This document shows, in pieces, positions 1 to 8,896 of a stretch of DNA of 64,000 nt. Origin of the DNA: JABDLO01 sp035327565 (GTDB lineage: Bacteria > Bacteroidota > Bacteroidia > Chitinophagales > Saprospiraceae); the NCBI GenBank assembly GCA_035327565.1, contig DAOLDB010000002.1, forward strand, positions 103,441 through 167,440. The letters are read 5' to 3'. Every line of letters begins with the position of its first letter. Position 1 is the stretch's first letter. Position numbers and translations under genes: made by a program. The notes beneath the pieces were generated by a model, which saw nothing but the letters and a program-made list of their open reading frames with translations, was not told the DNA's origin and did not search any database.

Positions 1-1785
1 GTCAAAAATGGTAACCAAATGTTGACGAGTGCAACCATTTTCACCCATTATATCCAGAAAATAAAATCCGGGCTTGTCTATGTTCGGGTTTAAATGAGTT
101 GATGAAAATCCTAAAGTGCTCGACCACATAAATTGAAGCCCTGAAGTATCTGATAAACTTACATTCGGCTTGACGATCTCATTATTGCATGTGATGTTTT
201 GAGGGTTAATTACCGGAGTCTCCAGAAATGTATTGGAAGTAATGTCAATCGTTTCAAAAGTGATACATCCATCCTCATCGGTAATGCTCACTTGATAAGT
301 TCCTGGTGAATTGGCAGTGATGTTGATTTCATTGGAAGTAAAGCCATTGGGCCCCGTCCAGGAAATTGAAGTAATTCCTTTTGAAGGGTGCACAAGTACA
401 TCAGTCGACAATATCTCACAGGTTAACATTTCGTATTCAAATTCTACATGAAAAAGAGTGCCGTCTTCCATCACTTCTACCGAATCGATTTGTGAACAAT
501 TTTGACTATTGATCTCCAAAATATAAATGCCAGGTTCAGTTACATTTATCTGACTTTCAGTAGAAAGGGAAACTCTTTCATGGTTTGATTCGCTGAACCA
601 TTCATAAGTTATGAGGGCATCAGCACTACTTTGAAGTCCAGACAATGTGATCGTTGTATTTTGGCAGGACAATAATTGATCATTTCCAGTAATTATAGCG
701 TTGATTTCAAATACTTTTAAATGCAGCAATGTGATGGTTTGACAAGAATCACCAGTAAAATCAACAACATAAACACCGGGTTCAGAGAAAGTTGACCCAT
801 TCATATTCAAAATGTCACCTCGGCAAATCAAGGTATCTATTGTCACTGTATCAGTTGCTTCAACTATGTAGAGTGTCATGCATTGTGCAGACAGATCAAA
901 GCACCCCAATTGGTCAATCAGCGAGGAATGCAATTGAGATTTTGGCAAGCCTTCCTGGAGGGACAAAGCTGATTGATCTTCACTACGGAAGGATAAGCCA
1001 CAGATTTGGTATTCGGCAGCAGCATATTCTCTGAGGTCAATGTTCTGGTCTGTAAAAAGAAGAGAATCATTTCTGAATACCAGGTACCGGTAATCATAAT
1101 CATTGGCCGGAGGTAAAGACTCAAAATCAATTTCCGGGGTAAAAAGTAGTGCATTGCTACCCATACAAACACTCAAAGTATCTGTTACAAAATTGCCACC
1201 GGAAGCCAAACAAGGTGAGCAATCAAAACCAGAAGGATTACAAAACAATAAAGTAAAGCTTTCTATCAATCCGGCCCCGAATTCTACCACATCTTCAACA
1301 ATTATTGTCCAAACCCCATTGACAGGTCCGGTATTAAAATCTTCCAGACAACCGTTAAACGGAAAATATGATCCTGTGTAGGTTCTAAACTGAAACCATG
1401 AATTCAGATTATTCCAAACGGGAGGAAGACCCTGGTCAGGTGTAGCGGTGAATGCGCATGGGACAATGGTCACATCCCATCTTACAAATTGTGTGTTAGG
1501 TGCGGCTTCAATAGCAGGTCCTATGAGATGCACTTCCTGCCCGGACGGTGAACGGAGTCTAATGTTAATATCACCAATAAATTCATGCCTGAAACGCAAC
1601 CGCACTCCACATATTCCGTTAGTCACGAGACTGTTATCAATAGCACCGTCAACTACAAATGAAAAAACTGTCGTATCAAAATCTGCAATTTCAACCTGAG
1701 ACGAAAGATCGCATTGTGCAAAACCTGGTGTTTTCCAAAGAATAAATAAGGTGGCAAAATAGAACAGGGCGATCCTTATTTTCAA
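1..1785 (-). CDS. Secreted P-domain / Ig-like repeat protein (C-terminal part beyond the window)
   Basis: An uninterrupted minus-strand frame of 595 codons runs off the left edge, so only the N-terminal part is visible. I see no ATG. The likely start is TTG at 1785, giving a signal peptide (KIRIALFYFATLFILWKTPG, then FAQ). Residues about 36-170 read as a proprotein-convertase P-domain: ICGVRLRFRHEFIGDINIRL, then LRSPSGQEVHLIGPA, and near its end NGVWTIIVEDV. After it come repeated segments with the pattern 'PGVYVVDFTGDSC' and 'TEPGIYILEINSQNC', typical of Ig-like/SprB-type repeats in large Bacteroidota surface proteins. Such proteins usually end in a type IX sorting domain or gliding-type C-terminus, which cannot be seen here. 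The role is likely extracellular adhesion or a structural function. The P-domain assignment is fairly firm; the function is inference. Confidence 0.8.
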   Translation of the reverse strand, partial: MKIRIALFYFATLFILWKTPGFAQCDLSSQVEIADFDTTVFSFVVDGAIDNSLVTNGICGVRLRFRHEFIGDINIRLRSPSGQEVHLIGPAIEAAPNTQFVRWDVTIVPCAFTATPDQGLPPVWNNLNSWFQFRTYTGSYFPFNGCLEDFNTGPVNGVWTIIVEDVVEFGAGLIESFTLLFCNPSGFDCSPCLASGGNFVTDTLSVCMGSNALLFTPEIDFESLPPANDYDYRYLVFRNDSLLFTDQNIDLREYAAAEYQICGLSFRSEDQSALSLQEGLPKSQLHSSLIDQLGCFDLSAQCMTLYIVEATDTVTIDTLICRGDILNMNGSTFSEPGVYVVDFTGDSCQTITLLHLKVFEINAIITGNDQLLSCQNTTITLSGLQSSADALITYEWFSESNHERVSLSTESQINVTEPGIYILEINSQNCSQIDSVEVMEDGTLFHVEFEYEMLTCEILSTDVLVHPSKGITSISWTGPNGFTSNEINITANSPGTYQVSITDEDGCITFETIDITSNTFLETPVINPQNITCNNEIVKPNVSLSDTSGLQFMWSSTLGFSSTHLNPNIDKPGFYFLDIMGENGCTRQHLVTIFD

Positions 1786-2225
1786 AATGTAAAAATATTT
1801 TATAAATAAATTTTTTAATATATAACTGACTGTTTCGATACCCTGCGAAGGTATATAAATTTCATTTTTAAATAGAAAAATGGGTTTTCATAATCTTCAC
1901 TTTATAAAAGAAAATAAATGATTTTTATTATACAATTCCTTAATGCATTTTTTTTAAATTTCATTTTGTATATAGTAAGAGACGTTATTTTAATTCTATT
2001 CGTGTAAGTTTTATCATTATTGCTTTATTCAATCTATGGCGATCGGATGAAAGAACTCTGTTTTCATACTGATTGTCGATGACTTGATCAAATTGGAAGA
2101 TTTTTTTTTACCAATGATAATTTCTTTAGGTTAATAAGAATAATAAATGACTTCAATTCAATTGGGTTGATTACTTTTGAAAGTCAGAATATAATATAAA
2201 TTCCAAACCTTTGAAAAATCTGTAT
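1786..2225. other. AT-rich intergenic region between divergent genes
   Basis: About 440 bases with no convincing reading frame separate two divergently transcribed genes and should hold both promoters. A TACTTTTG at 2172-2179 fits the Bacteroidota -7 consensus TAnnTTTG for the rightward gene, but no TTTG lies at the expected -33 position. Nothing else is recognisable. Confidence 0.45.
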
Positions 2226-2798
2226 ATGAAGGGGGCGCTAAAAATTGTATTTCCACTTTTACTTATTTTATGCTTACAAGAATTGGCTGAAGGGCAAACC
2301 AGACGCCCAACTACCAGAACAGGAAGAGGCAGTAGTAGGGCTCCCGTGCAGACAGAATCTTTTACTGATAAATTAAATTATGAAATCCGAATAGGTAATT
2401 TAGGTTTGTTTAGTGGTTTTGCCATTGATTTAAAACCTTCCATTGGGTATAAGGTGACTGATTTTATGACCTTAGGTGCTGGCTATAGGGGAAGTTACAG
2501 TTATGTCAACCCATTTGGATTTCAGGGTTTCTCTCTTTTCAGTCATGGCCCGGTCTTAATGGGGCGAATAAAAGCATTCAGGAGCTTTTATTTACAAGGA
2601 GAGTATACATTTATGAATTTTCGGGAAGCACCCAATCAAAGTAGAAACCAGAGGGATTATCCTTCTGCAGGGGTAGGCTACGTTCAGGGAGATGGCGATT
2701 GGAGATTCAGCCTGGAGGGAATGATTCCTTTTAATGATTTTGCACGGGATTATTTTAATGTTGTTGAGGTTTGGATCAATTTCAGTTACAATTTCTAA
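2226..2798 (+). CDS. Small outer-membrane beta-barrel protein
   Basis: Encodes about 190 residues. The N-terminus is a signal peptide (MKGALKIVFPLLLILCLQEL ending at AEGQ), followed by a low-complexity Arg/Thr/Ser linker (RRPTTRTGRGSSRAP). The rest alternates aromatic and polar residues in short beta-strand blocks and ends on the aromatic strand WINFSYNF, as outer-membrane barrels do. I chose ATG 2226; an in-frame TTG at 2211 would add five residues. The stop overlaps the stop of the convergent TonB receptor gene by four bases, leaving no room for a separate terminator. Family-level function is unknown; a porin-like or structural membrane role is inferred. Confidence 0.75.
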   Translation: MKGALKIVFPLLLILCLQELAEGQTRRPTTRTGRGSSRAPVQTESFTDKLNYEIRIGNLGLFSGFAIDLKPSIGYKVTDFMTLGAGYRGSYSYVNPFGFQGFSLFSHGPVLMGRIKAFRSFYLQGEYTFMNFREAPNQSRNQRDYPSAGVGYVQGDGDWRFSLEGMIPFNDFARDYFNVVEVWINFSYNF

Positions 2799-5257
2799 AA
2801 CTCTACCCCAATGGTTAACATGAAGTTTCTACCCGCTTGAGGGTAAAGAAAGTTTTCTGTGATAAGTTGCCCAAAGATATAACTGTAGCTATAGCCATTT
2901 GATGCATATTGGGTATTCAGAAAGTTTCTGATTTCTCCTTTTATTGAAAATTGTTTGATTTTATCAAACTGAGGTCTGAATTCCACCAATAAATCCGATG
3001 TTTGGTAAGGAGCAAGGCTTCTTTTGATGTTGCTGGTATTGTCTAGATATTGTCTGCCTACATATTGATTGAGCATTAAAAACTCCCAGGTTTTTGATGG
3101 GCGGTATTGGATAATGGCAGTATGGAGCATCCCCGGAGAAAAGGATATATTTGAATTCCCATGATCTATTTCTACAATTTCAAAACCGGAAGAATAATCA
3201 TATAACACTTCTTTGAAATCTTTAATTTGGTTTTGGCTGAATGAACTTTGCCACTGAAGGTTTAATTTTCTTGAAAAAGTGTGTTGAATAGATAATTCTA
3301 TACCTCTGCGAAAGCTTGTAGAAACATTCGTGCGCAGTGGGCTGCCTATATCGTTAAGGGCACCTGTAAGTACAAGTTGATCCTGGTAATGCATATAATA
3401 CAGGGTCAATTCTCCTGTCCACAGTCCTTTTTCTTTTCGCCATCCTAATTCTGTATTAAATAATTTTTCCGGCTTTGGAATAGATCCTTGCTGATGATCT
3501 ACAAAATCAGATCGGTTGGGTTCCTTTTGTGCTACTGCAAAAGATCCGTATGCAGACCAGCCCTCATTGATTTTGTAATGAATGCCTGCTTTGGGATTGA
3601 AAAACCAATAAGCTTCATTGATATTATGTTGGATTAATTCATTATCGTCACCTTCAGCAGTATATATAACATTTCGCAATTGCAAATCGCTAAAGAGGGT
3701 CCACTGTGATGAAAGGCTATGTTCAGTTTTTATAAAGCCACTGATATCGTCTTTGATTGCATCACTGAAATAATAATTATTGGAAGGGTTAAATGTAATT
3801 GTGGTGCCAGGGATGCTGACAATCCTTCCAAAGTGATCTCCTAAATAGCGGAAAGCCGAAATACCTGCGGAGTAATTACTTTTTTGGGTAGCTTTGAAGT
3901 GAAGATTGAAGTTTCCGCCAAAAAAGTCATTGTCCAGCCATCTCCTTCTGATAATATCTGAAAAACCCTCATCGAGACCGTAGCGGGATAAGGCATCTTC
4001 ATGTACATATTCTTCAAAAAAGCCGCGACCCTTGGTATAATTGAATGAAGAATTGAAGAGCATACGGTCATTGATCCTTCTGAAATCATGAAGCTGGAGG
4101 TGGGTTTGTCTGTAATCATCAACCTGGTTTTCATATTGATAATAGTTGTATGTTCTACCCGATTGAAATAAATTGACTGAATCTGAAGGTGTGAAGTACA
4201 GGATGCCTCTGTTATTTTCAAAGTGTTCAATGAGAGCATTATTATCTCCTGAGATTTTAGCCTCTGGTGTGCCAAACCAACTCTGATAAGTGATTTCACG
4301 ACCTGAAAAAGCAATCAGACGGGTAGAGGATTTTTCTGTAACTCTTGAAGAGGAAAAATATAAACTTTGCAGATTGGAGGAAGCTCTGTCAATATACCCC
4401 TCAGAGCGCAAAATGGAATAGCGTACATCCACACTGTATTTATTCTGCATTAAACCCGTACCTGCCTCGGCAATCAATCTTTGAGTTTGAAAAGAACCCA
4501 TTCCCGCAGTTGCCCTGACATATGGATTGACGTGGGTGTGCATAGTGTTGATACTTACCGTTCCACCAAAAGCTCCCGGACCCAATGTGGATGTACCTAC
4601 TCCTCTTTGAATTTGAACATTAGAGGTGCTGGAAGCCAGATCGGGCATATTGACCCAAAATACTCCCTGAGATTCTGCATCGTTTAATGGAATGCCATTG
4701 ATGGTAACATTGATGCGTGTGGCATCTGTTCCTCTGATTCTTAAGCCTGTATAACCGACTCCGTTCCCTGCATCCGAAGTTACAACTGCTGAAGGGGTCA
4801 TTCTCAGCAAGTAGGGCATGTCCTGACCTGTATTCCACTTGCGTAATTGTTCACGGGGTATATTGATGAAAGTAAAGGAAGCTTCACCAGCGACCCTGTT
4901 GGATATAACTTCAATCTGATCAAGATTGTAAATGCTTCCTTTTAATGTTATGTCATGGTAAACATCCTCATTGGTTATGATAAAGGAAATGGTGTCATTG
5001 GCATATCCCAAATAAGATGCAATCAGGTAGTAAGAACCGCGGGGAATGGAATCCCAGCGAAAACGACCTTTGGCATCAGTAACAGCCGCATAAGAAGTTG
5101 ATTCCAAATAAACGCTGGAACCGGTAAGCATTTCACCATTTTCATTACTCACTTTTCCTGAAAGTGAATACTGTGAATAAAGAAAGATTGGTAATACTAA
5201 TAAAATGAAAATGAGTCGTAAATGTATCATATCCTTAGATTGCATGGTTACAAGCAT
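2795..5257 (-). CDS. TonB-dependent outer-membrane receptor, predicted thiamine transporter
   Basis: An 820-residue TonB-dependent receptor. After a signal peptide (IHLRLIFILLVLPIFLYSQ) there is a CarboxypepD_reg-like domain at about 30-115 (LSGKVSNENGEMLTGSSVYL), a plug domain at about 120-245 (YTGLRIRGTDATRINVTING; DAESQGVFWVNMPDLASS) and a 22-strand-type barrel ending in FMLTIGVEF. Receptors of this class import scarce nutrients across the outer membrane using TonB energy. Substrate prediction comes from context: a TPP riboswitch lies immediately upstream, so thiamine or a thiamine precursor is the likely cargo, like the OMR1-type receptors predicted in Bacteroides. Three in-frame ATGs are possible (5257, 5245, 5230); the last sits directly before the signal peptide. 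No thiamine biosynthetic genes are adjacent. Receptor: very sure. Substrate: good inference. Confidence 0.93.
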   Translation of the reverse strand: MLVTMQSKDMIHLRLIFILLVLPIFLYSQYSLSGKVSNENGEMLTGSSVYLESTSYAAVTDAKGRFRWDSIPRGSYYLIASYLGYANDTISFIITNEDVYHDITLKGSIYNLDQIEVISNRVAGEASFTFINIPREQLRKWNTGQDMPYLLRMTPSAVVTSDAGNGVGYTGLRIRGTDATRINVTINGIPLNDAESQGVFWVNMPDLASSTSNVQIQRGVGTSTLGPGAFGGTVSINTMHTHVNPYVRATAGMGSFQTQRLIAEAGTGLMQNKYSVDVRYSILRSEGYIDRASSNLQSLYFSSSRVTEKSSTRLIAFSGREITYQSWFGTPEAKISGDNNALIEHFENNRGILYFTPSDSVNLFQSGRTYNYYQYENQVDDYRQTHLQLHDFRRINDRMLFNSSFNYTKGRGFFEEYVHEDALSRYGLDEGFSDIIRRRWLDNDFFGGNFNLHFKATQKSNYSAGISAFRYLGDHFGRIVSIPGTTITFNPSNNYYFSDAIKDDISGFIKTEHSLSSQWTLFSDLQLRNVIYTAEGDDNELIQHNINEAYWFFNPKAGIHYKINEGWSAYGSFAVAQKEPNRSDFVDHQQGSIPKPEKLFNTELGWRKEKGLWTGELTLYYMHYQDQLVLTGALNDIGSPLRTNVSTSFRRGIELSIQHTFSRKLNLQWQSSFSQNQIKDFKEVLYDYSSGFEIVEIDHGNSNISFSPGMLHTAIIQYRPSKTWEFLMLNQYVGRQYLDNTSNIKRSLAPYQTSDLLVEFRPQFDKIKQFSIKGEIRNFLNTQYASNGYSYSYIFGQLITENFLYPQAGRNFMLTIGVEF

Positions 5258-5280
5258 AAAGGATATCAGTAACGGTAGTT

Positions 5281-5363
5281 CCGCATAATCCCTTCCCGGT
5301 ATTACCCGCGCAGGTTCAAAGGGTATAATCTCAGCCTACCGAACGATAAGCACCCCTTATGCC
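5281..5363 (-). promoter_or_regulatory. TPP (THI-box) riboswitch
   Basis: Read on the minus strand, the stretch contains the conserved THI-box blocks in order: GGGGTGC, CTGAGA, ACCCTTTGAACCTG, GGTAATACCG and AGGGA. Helix P1 can close between GCATAA at the 5' end and TTATGC at the 3' end. The element ends about 24 bases before the first possible start codon of the TonB receptor, so control of translation initiation is the likely mode; I see no clear terminator hairpin. Thiamine pyrophosphate binding would turn the receptor off. Confidence 0.93.
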
Positions 5364-5367
5364 ATAT

Positions 5368-5375
5368 CAAAATTA
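5368..5375 (-). promoter_or_regulatory. Candidate -7 promoter element of the TPP riboswitch transcript
   Basis: TAATTTTG on the minus strand matches the Bacteroidota -7 consensus TAnnTTTG. It would place the transcription start at about 5361-5363, exactly at the 5' base of riboswitch helix P1. No TTTG is found at the -33 position, so this is a good but not certain call. Confidence 0.5.
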
Positions 5376-5637
5376 ATATATTTTGATCATATATGTATTA
5401 ATTCAGGTGGTTGAACTGGAAAAAATATTTATCTGACATTTCGGTTTCATTTTGCATCGGTTCAAATTAACTAGAGTAAGTAAGGATTCTTTTTTACTTT
5501 TGGGATTTGACTTGAATGAATGATGTGAAGATTCAGCATAGTCTGTTTTTCAAGTTTTAAGATAGAATCTTATGTATTATTATAAATAAACATCAACAGG
5601 TTGATCAGGAATAAAGGGTAGTTGTTTACAGTAAACT

Positions 5638-7419
5638 ATGCAAAAAAGAATTAAAACAGAGGAGGAGCAACGGGATCTTTTTGAAAGTTTTTTAGAAAAG
5701 TACCTGAAGGCATCGAAAAAATGCGGAGAAATCGAAAAGCATTATCGGATTGCCAATACAATAGTGTGCCTGACTTTTGCCGGAGAATCTATGATCCCCA
5801 TTGTAACAAAGGCATTGGAACATCTTCGGTTGCATAATTATTATGGAAAATCTGACATAAAAATCCATATATGGGATAGCGTTTCTTCTGGCTTGCCTGC
5901 ACCACAGGCACCATGCAGTGTTTTTGATTATTCTGACCGTGGCGACATCTGGGGGTTCAATAGTAAAATAATAAAAACAGCATTTCATTGGAGTGAATAT
6001 TCTGTCAATATTTATAATGTTGAGACGCAAACCGGAATCTATTGGGTCAGAAACCCTTTAGATTTGGACTATTGGGTAAAATCATCTCCATTGAGAACAC
6101 TATTTCATTGGTGGATGGAAGGTAGAGGAATGCATCTTCTCCATGCTGCGGCTATTGGAACAGACGAAGGAGTCGTACTGATTACCGGAAAAGGAGGAAT
6201 GGGGAAGTCTACCACTGCGCTGGCCTGCATGGTCAACGGAATGAATTACATAGGAGATGACTATATCATCATCAATAATAATCCGAAACCTGAAGCCTAC
6301 TCACTTTATTGCACAGCTAAAATTAATACGAATGATTGGTTCCGGTTTCCTGAATTGAGATCAAATGTCTTTGAGCGAGACAGGCCGGATCAGGAGAAAG
6401 ATGTGTTGATGTTATATCCTGAGCGGGCAGATCAGATCAGGGAGAGTCTTCATGTGTTGGCAATCATGACACCTGAAATACACTATCACAAACATACGGG
6501 TATTGAAAGTGCTGAATTTTGGCCGGTTCAACGCGCTTTAGCTTTTACTACCATGGCACAGTTGCCGGGAGCCGGAGCATATTCCCATCAATACATGTAT
6601 GATTTGGCGTCAAAAACACCTGTTTACAAGTTAATGCCCGGTAATGATTTGATCGCTTTAGCCGATAGAGTATTGACATTTATTCAAAACAAAGAATATA
6701 TACATCAGCAAAGTATGAAAACAATCCATGTTGAGCAACTACCATTGATCAGCGTCATTGTACCTGTATATAATGGGGCAAAATTTATTGAACGAGCCAT
6801 ACTGAATATTTTGTCGCAAAATTATCCGGTTTTGGAGATCATTGTTGTAGATGATGGGTCAACCGATGAAACCCGGGAGATTATAGAAAGAATGGATACA
6901 GATATCAGGTATATATACCATGATAATGCTGGCCCTGCATTGGCAAGGAATACAGGTATTAAAGATGCTTCAGGAGAATTTATAGCTTTCCTGGATGTTG
7001 ATGATTTATGGCCTGAAGACAATTTGAAGAATTTATTAAAAATAATGCTAAATGAACCGAAATGGGAGGTGGTCAGAGGCTATGGTCAACCATTCATAGT
7101 ACATGATGATGGAAGTAAAGAGTTTTTAGGATTCTCTAAAGATTCGTTTCCTAATTATATTGGAGCTGCTTTGTTTAGAAAGTCGGCATTTAATAAAGTA
7201 GGATTGTTCGATCCTCACCTTCGATTTGGAGAAGACTCGGATTGGTTTATCCGGGCACATGAAATAAACATTAGAATAATGAGAATTGACGAAACAACTT
7301 TATTTACTCAACGACATGATTCGAATATGACTAAAGAGAAAGATTTGGTAGAGTTAAATGTTTTAAAAGTATTTAAACTAAAATTAGATCGTATAAGAAA
7401 TTCAAATAAAGACAGATGA
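5638..7419 (+). CDS. HprK-like kinase fused to a family 2 glycosyltransferase
   Basis: 593 residues in two parts. Residues about 1-360 resemble the HPr-kinase-like (HprK C-terminal) P-loop proteins found near PqqD-like genes: LLHAAAIGTDEGVVL, a Walker A GKGGMGKST at about 184-192, and YIGDDYIII shortly after. Residues about 370-593 are a GT2 domain starting PLISVIVPVYNGA, with VVDDGSTDETRE, the nucleotide-sugar DxD-like FLDVDD and GEDSDWFIRA near the end. The fusion reads as one frame with no lesion. It heads a tight plus-strand run with two more GT2 genes and a sulfotransferase, facing a PqqD-like operon. The kinase half could phosphorylate a peptide or a sugar acceptor; this is not shown by the sequence. 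Domain calls are firm, function is open. Confidence 0.85.
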   Translation: MQKRIKTEEEQRDLFESFLEKYLKASKKCGEIEKHYRIANTIVCLTFAGESMIPIVTKALEHLRLHNYYGKSDIKIHIWDSVSSGLPAPQAPCSVFDYSDRGDIWGFNSKIIKTAFHWSEYSVNIYNVETQTGIYWVRNPLDLDYWVKSSPLRTLFHWWMEGRGMHLLHAAAIGTDEGVVLITGKGGMGKSTTALACMVNGMNYIGDDYIIINNNPKPEAYSLYCTAKINTNDWFRFPELRSNVFERDRPDQEKDVLMLYPERADQIRESLHVLAIMTPEIHYHKHTGIESAEFWPVQRALAFTTMAQLPGAGAYSHQYMYDLASKTPVYKLMPGNDLIALADRVLTFIQNKEYIHQQSMKTIHVEQLPLISVIVPVYNGAKFIERAILNILSQNYPVLEIIVVDDGSTDETREIIERMDTDIRYIYHDNAGPALARNTGIKDASGEFIAFLDVDDLWPEDNLKNLLKIMLNEPKWEVVRGYGQPFIVHDDGSKEFLGFSKDSFPNYIGAALFRKSAFNKVGLFDPHLRFGEDSDWFIRAHEINIRIMRIDETTLFTQRHDSNMTKEKDLVELNVLKVFKLKLDRIRNSNKDR

Positions 7420-7485
7420 AGAATAAATTAGTTTTTATGTCATGACAAATGTGATCATCTAAAGATCAATATCAATAAAAAGGCT

Positions 7486-8211
7486 ATGAAGGACGATAGG
7501 ACAGGTAAAGAAAATTTTATGGAAAAGCCCTCTTTGAGTGTCATAATGCCGGTAAAAAACGGCGAAAGATATCTTGAAGAAGCGATAAGAAGTATACTTG
7601 TCCAGGATATAAAACCTTATGAAATTTTATTGGTTGACGGAGATTCTACCGATCGAACCCTCCATATTGCTTCTGAATTTAAAGAGATAACCATTGTAAG
7701 CCAACATGGAAAAGGCATTTCAAACGCCTATAATCAGGGGATTCAAGCTTCCTCGGGTGAATACATAGCTTTCATTTCGAGTGATGATATCTGGTTGCCG
7801 GACAAGTTAACCATTCAAATGAAATATATGATGTCGAACCCGGATGTATGGTATACAAATGGCCACATCACCTATAAGGTTGAATCACAATTGCCTTCAG
7901 TTCATACTTACCGAAAAGAATGGTTGCAAGGGAGCCTGCCTGCAAAAATTATGGAGACTTTGGTTGCAAAAAGAAGTGTGTTTGAAAGGGTAGGCGCATT
8001 TGATGAAAACCTATCCACAGCAGAAGATGTAGATTGGTACACCAGAGCACAAAGGATGGAATTAAAATCTGCTATGTTACCCCATAATTTATTAATTAAA
8101 AGAATTCATGATCAAAACCATTCACTGAATGTAGAAATGAATAACATGAATTTGTTAAAGACTATTAGAAAAAACTTACTTCATAAATGTTACAGCCCTG
8201 ATGGAAAGTAG
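7486..8211 (+). CDS. Family 2 glycosyltransferase
   Basis: 241 residues of a single GT-A fold: LSVIMPVKNGERYLEEAIRS at the N-terminus, LLVDGDSTDRT for the nucleotide, and ISSDDIWLP where most relatives have a D-x-D, followed by AEDVDWYTRAQ, the likely catalytic-base region. There is no membrane segment, so it is a cytosolic or membrane-peripheral transferase using a nucleotide sugar. An alternative start at Met12 (7519) would begin directly before the fold. The last 11 bases overlap the next gene, so the two are translationally coupled. Acceptor and sugar cannot be read from the sequence. Confidence 0.88.
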   Translation: MKDDRTGKENFMEKPSLSVIMPVKNGERYLEEAIRSILVQDIKPYEILLVDGDSTDRTLHIASEFKEITIVSQHGKGISNAYNQGIQASSGEYIAFISSDDIWLPDKLTIQMKYMMSNPDVWYTNGHITYKVESQLPSVHTYRKEWLQGSLPAKIMETLVAKRSVFERVGAFDENLSTAEDVDWYTRAQRMELKSAMLPHNLLIKRIHDQNHSLNVEMNNMNLLKTIRKNLLHKCYSPDGK

Positions 8212-8896
8212 AATCAGTGTGATTATACCGGTTTACAACGCTGAAAGATATATTGAAGAGTGTATTCGAAGCGTGGTTAATCAGACCTTTACTCCATGGG
8301 AAATCATTGTAATTGATGATGGCAGCAATGATAAAAGTGTGGAAAAAGTAAAATCTCACAATAGACAAATCACTATAATTTCTCAGGAAAACCGCGGTGC
8401 CGGATCAGCAAGGAATGCAGGAATACGGATTGCCAAGGGCGACTTTCTGGCTTTTTTGGATGCTGACGATGTCTGGCTGCCTGATACATTGGAAAATCAA
8501 ATAAACAGATTAATAGAAAATACATCTTTGGACATGGTTTTTGGAGCCGTTGAGCAGTTTTATAGTCCGGATGTATATCCTCATGAGAAGCCGGGAATTC
8601 ATCATGAAATGTATCCGCCTCGGGGATTTGTTCCGGGTGCTATGCTGATCAATCGAGAATCATTTTTAAGAGTAGGTTTATTTAATGAATCTTTAGTATT
8701 GGGAGAATTTATTGATTGGTTTGCAAAAGCCCGGGAAGTGGGTTTGCGGTTTACCGTCTCATCTCATATAGTAATGAGGCGAAGGATTCATGATAAGAAT
8801 ACCGGAATTCTTCATAAAATGAATAGAAAAGATTATACTTCCATCATACGGGAAAAATTATTACGGAACAAAGGTGGAAAAGATGAAACTGTTTAA
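8201..8896 (+). CDS. Family 2 glycosyltransferase
   Basis: 231 residues, paralogous to the preceding gene and to the C-terminal half of the kinase fusion: ISVIIPVYNAERYIEECIRS, VIDDGSNDKS, FLDADDVWLPD. The later region has LGEFIDWFAKA where the other copies have EDxDW, so the acidic residue arrangement near the catalytic base differs (Glu-Phe-Ile-Asp). It overlaps the genes on both sides (11 bases upstream, about 14 bases downstream), showing one coupled operon. Three related GT2 modules in one operon suggest stepwise assembly or decoration of one glycan. Confidence 0.88.
   Translation: MESRISVIIPVYNAERYIEECIRSVVNQTFTPWEIIVIDDGSNDKSVEKVKSHNRQITIISQENRGAGSARNAGIRIAKGDFLAFLDADDVWLPDTLENQINRLIENTSLDMVFGAVEQFYSPDVYPHEKPGIHHEMYPPRGFVPGAMLINRESFLRVGLFNESLVLGEFIDWFAKAREVGLRFTVSSHIVMRRRIHDKNTGILHKMNRKDYTSIIREKLLRNKGGKDETV

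Noticed and set aside
792..1699. Several plus- and minus-strand frames of 80-92 codons in the first 1.7 kb
   Set aside because: They lie over the continuous P-domain/Ig-like frame on the minus strand and show no protein features of their own.
3841..4314. 157-codon minus-strand frame inside the TonB receptor gene
   Set aside because: It is an alternative frame of the well-supported receptor and has no recognisable domain.
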